Shown here: positions 4,439 to 5,018 of the stretch, piece by piece
Layout of the letters: each line of letters begins with the position of its first letter
How positions within the stretch are numbered: the stretch's first letter is position 1
Assembly: GCA_002788515.1 (NCBI GenBank)
Contig: PFRJ01000133.1
Coordinates: 1-5,018 of the forward strand
From: Nitrosopumilales archaeon CG_4_9_14_0_2_um_filter_34_16
GTDB lineage: Archaea; Thermoproteota; Nitrososphaeria; Nitrososphaerales; Nitrosopumilaceae
Reading direction: 5' to 3'
Length of the DNA stretch: 5,018 nucleotides
The notes under the pieces: generated by a model
The model's database searches: none
Seen by the model: the letters and a program-made list of their open reading frames with translations, nothing else
Told to the model about the DNA's origin: nothing
Position numbers and translations under genes: made by a program

Positions 4439-4463
4439 AAGTAGCACAAAATAAAATTCCTGA

Positions 4464-5018
4464 TTGAAGTTTCTGCTTGTTTTTTCACTATTGTTTCTAG
4501 TCGGGTTTGCCTACGCACAAACTCCGTTTAGAGACACTTCAGGCTTGACATTAAATGGGATAGAATGGTGTGAAGAAAATTATCAATTGTATACTTTTAT
4601 TGGAAATGATTTTTTTGAACATCACAAACATTCAATCGAATCAAGATTGTGTGGAAACCTGTACAATGACGATTTGTGGTTCTATTCAGGATCAGACAGA
4701 TACCAAAAACTAATTGAGCAAAGTAGAATGTATTATAATTTAGAAATTCAAGAAAGCATGGAAGAAGCAAAAAAAGGAATTGTTGATACAAAATCTGTCA
4801 ACATTGAAGAAATTCCTCAAGAGATTGCTCAACAACAAAAAGAATTAACAAAATTAAATGAAGAGCCAGTTATAGAATCAGAATCAAATGAAATAGATAT
4901 TGACACACAATTAGTCGAAAAAACAAAGACAAACAATTCAGAGGGCGGTGGATGCCTCATTGCAACTGCAACATATGGAACAGAGATGGCACCACAGGTC
5001 CAGATGCTCAGGGAGATA
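4464..5018 (+). CDS. Secreted protein with CFI-box (CLIATATYG) domain, N-terminal part (runs off right edge)
   Basis: The frame is open for 185 codons to the window edge. TTG 4464 is the only sensible start: an in-frame TGA lies directly before it, and it opens a clean signal peptide, MKFLLVFSLLFLVGFAYA, with a likely signal peptidase cut after AYA and a mature N-terminus of QTPF. The mature region has Cys36 and Cys63, which could form a disulfide outside the cell, then aromatic residues, then a long Glu/Gln-rich, probably helical and flexible segment (about 85-155). At 161-185 it reaches GGGCLIATATYGTEMAPQVQ and continues MLREI, the start of the CFI-box C-terminal domain (first Cys at 164) found on many exported proteins of this archaeal lineage. 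The domain's function is not established to my knowledge. The protein probably lies at the cell surface; its N-terminal region is unrecognised. Confidence 0.88.
   Translation, partial: MKFLLVFSLLFLVGFAYAQTPFRDTSGLTLNGIEWCEENYQLYTFIGNDFFEHHKHSIESRLCGNLYNDDLWFYSGSDRYQKLIEQSRMYYNLEIQESMEEAKKGIVDTKSVNIEEIPQEIAQQQKELTKLNEEPVIESESNEIDIDTQLVEKTKTNNSEGGGCLIATATYGTEMAPQVQMLREI

Overview
The window looks like chromosomal DNA of an ammonia-oxidising marine archaeon of the Nitrosopumilus type (Nitrososphaeria/Thaumarchaeota). The evidence is AT-rich sequence with short compact genes, archaeal TATA-like boxes centred about 25-28 bases before start codons (leaderless or near-leaderless mRNAs), an archaeal/ER-type signal peptidase, a PRC-barrel/zinc-ribbon fusion protein, and a secreted protein with the CLIATATYG ('CFI-box') motif that is common in this lineage. 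The genus is inferred from these features and not from a database search.

Layout. Positions 1-269 (minus) hold the N-terminal part of a dihydroorotase/hydantoinase-family amidohydrolase that runs off the left edge. A non-coding gap (270-532) separates it from a 42-residue CxxC-x17-CxxC zinc protein (533-661, plus), which was found by eye because it is very short. Next come an unrecognised 100-residue protein (823-1125), an intronless tRNA-Ala with anticodon CGC (1253-1324), and a 118-residue protein ending in a zinc ribbon (1368-1724). The last of these converges, with a 22-base gap, on a 175-residue zinc-ribbon protein on the minus strand (1747-2274). A classic WCGPC thioredoxin follows on the minus strand (2342-2686, start uncertain). 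It diverges from a 242-residue protein with an N-terminal zinc-binding module, a PRC-barrel and a C-terminal zinc ribbon (2784-3512). Then come a signal peptidase I with a long acidic tail (3552-4298), a long hairpin (4307-4366), and the start of an exported CFI-box protein that runs off the right edge (4464-5018).

How the genes fit together. Four of the nine protein genes encode small zinc-binding proteins. Three of those end in the same CxxC-x10-CxxC ribbon, and a thioredoxin lies among them. This suggests redox- or zinc-linked regulatory or scaffold functions, but no substrate can be read from the sequence. The right end is about protein export: the signal peptidase is followed by a gene whose product carries a textbook cleavable signal peptide. 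Both of these genes appear to start at TTG directly after an in-frame stop codon. Nearly every gene has its own TATA-like box, so the region seems to be mostly single-gene transcription units and not one operon. I see no mobile element, CRISPR array or clear sign of horizontal transfer.
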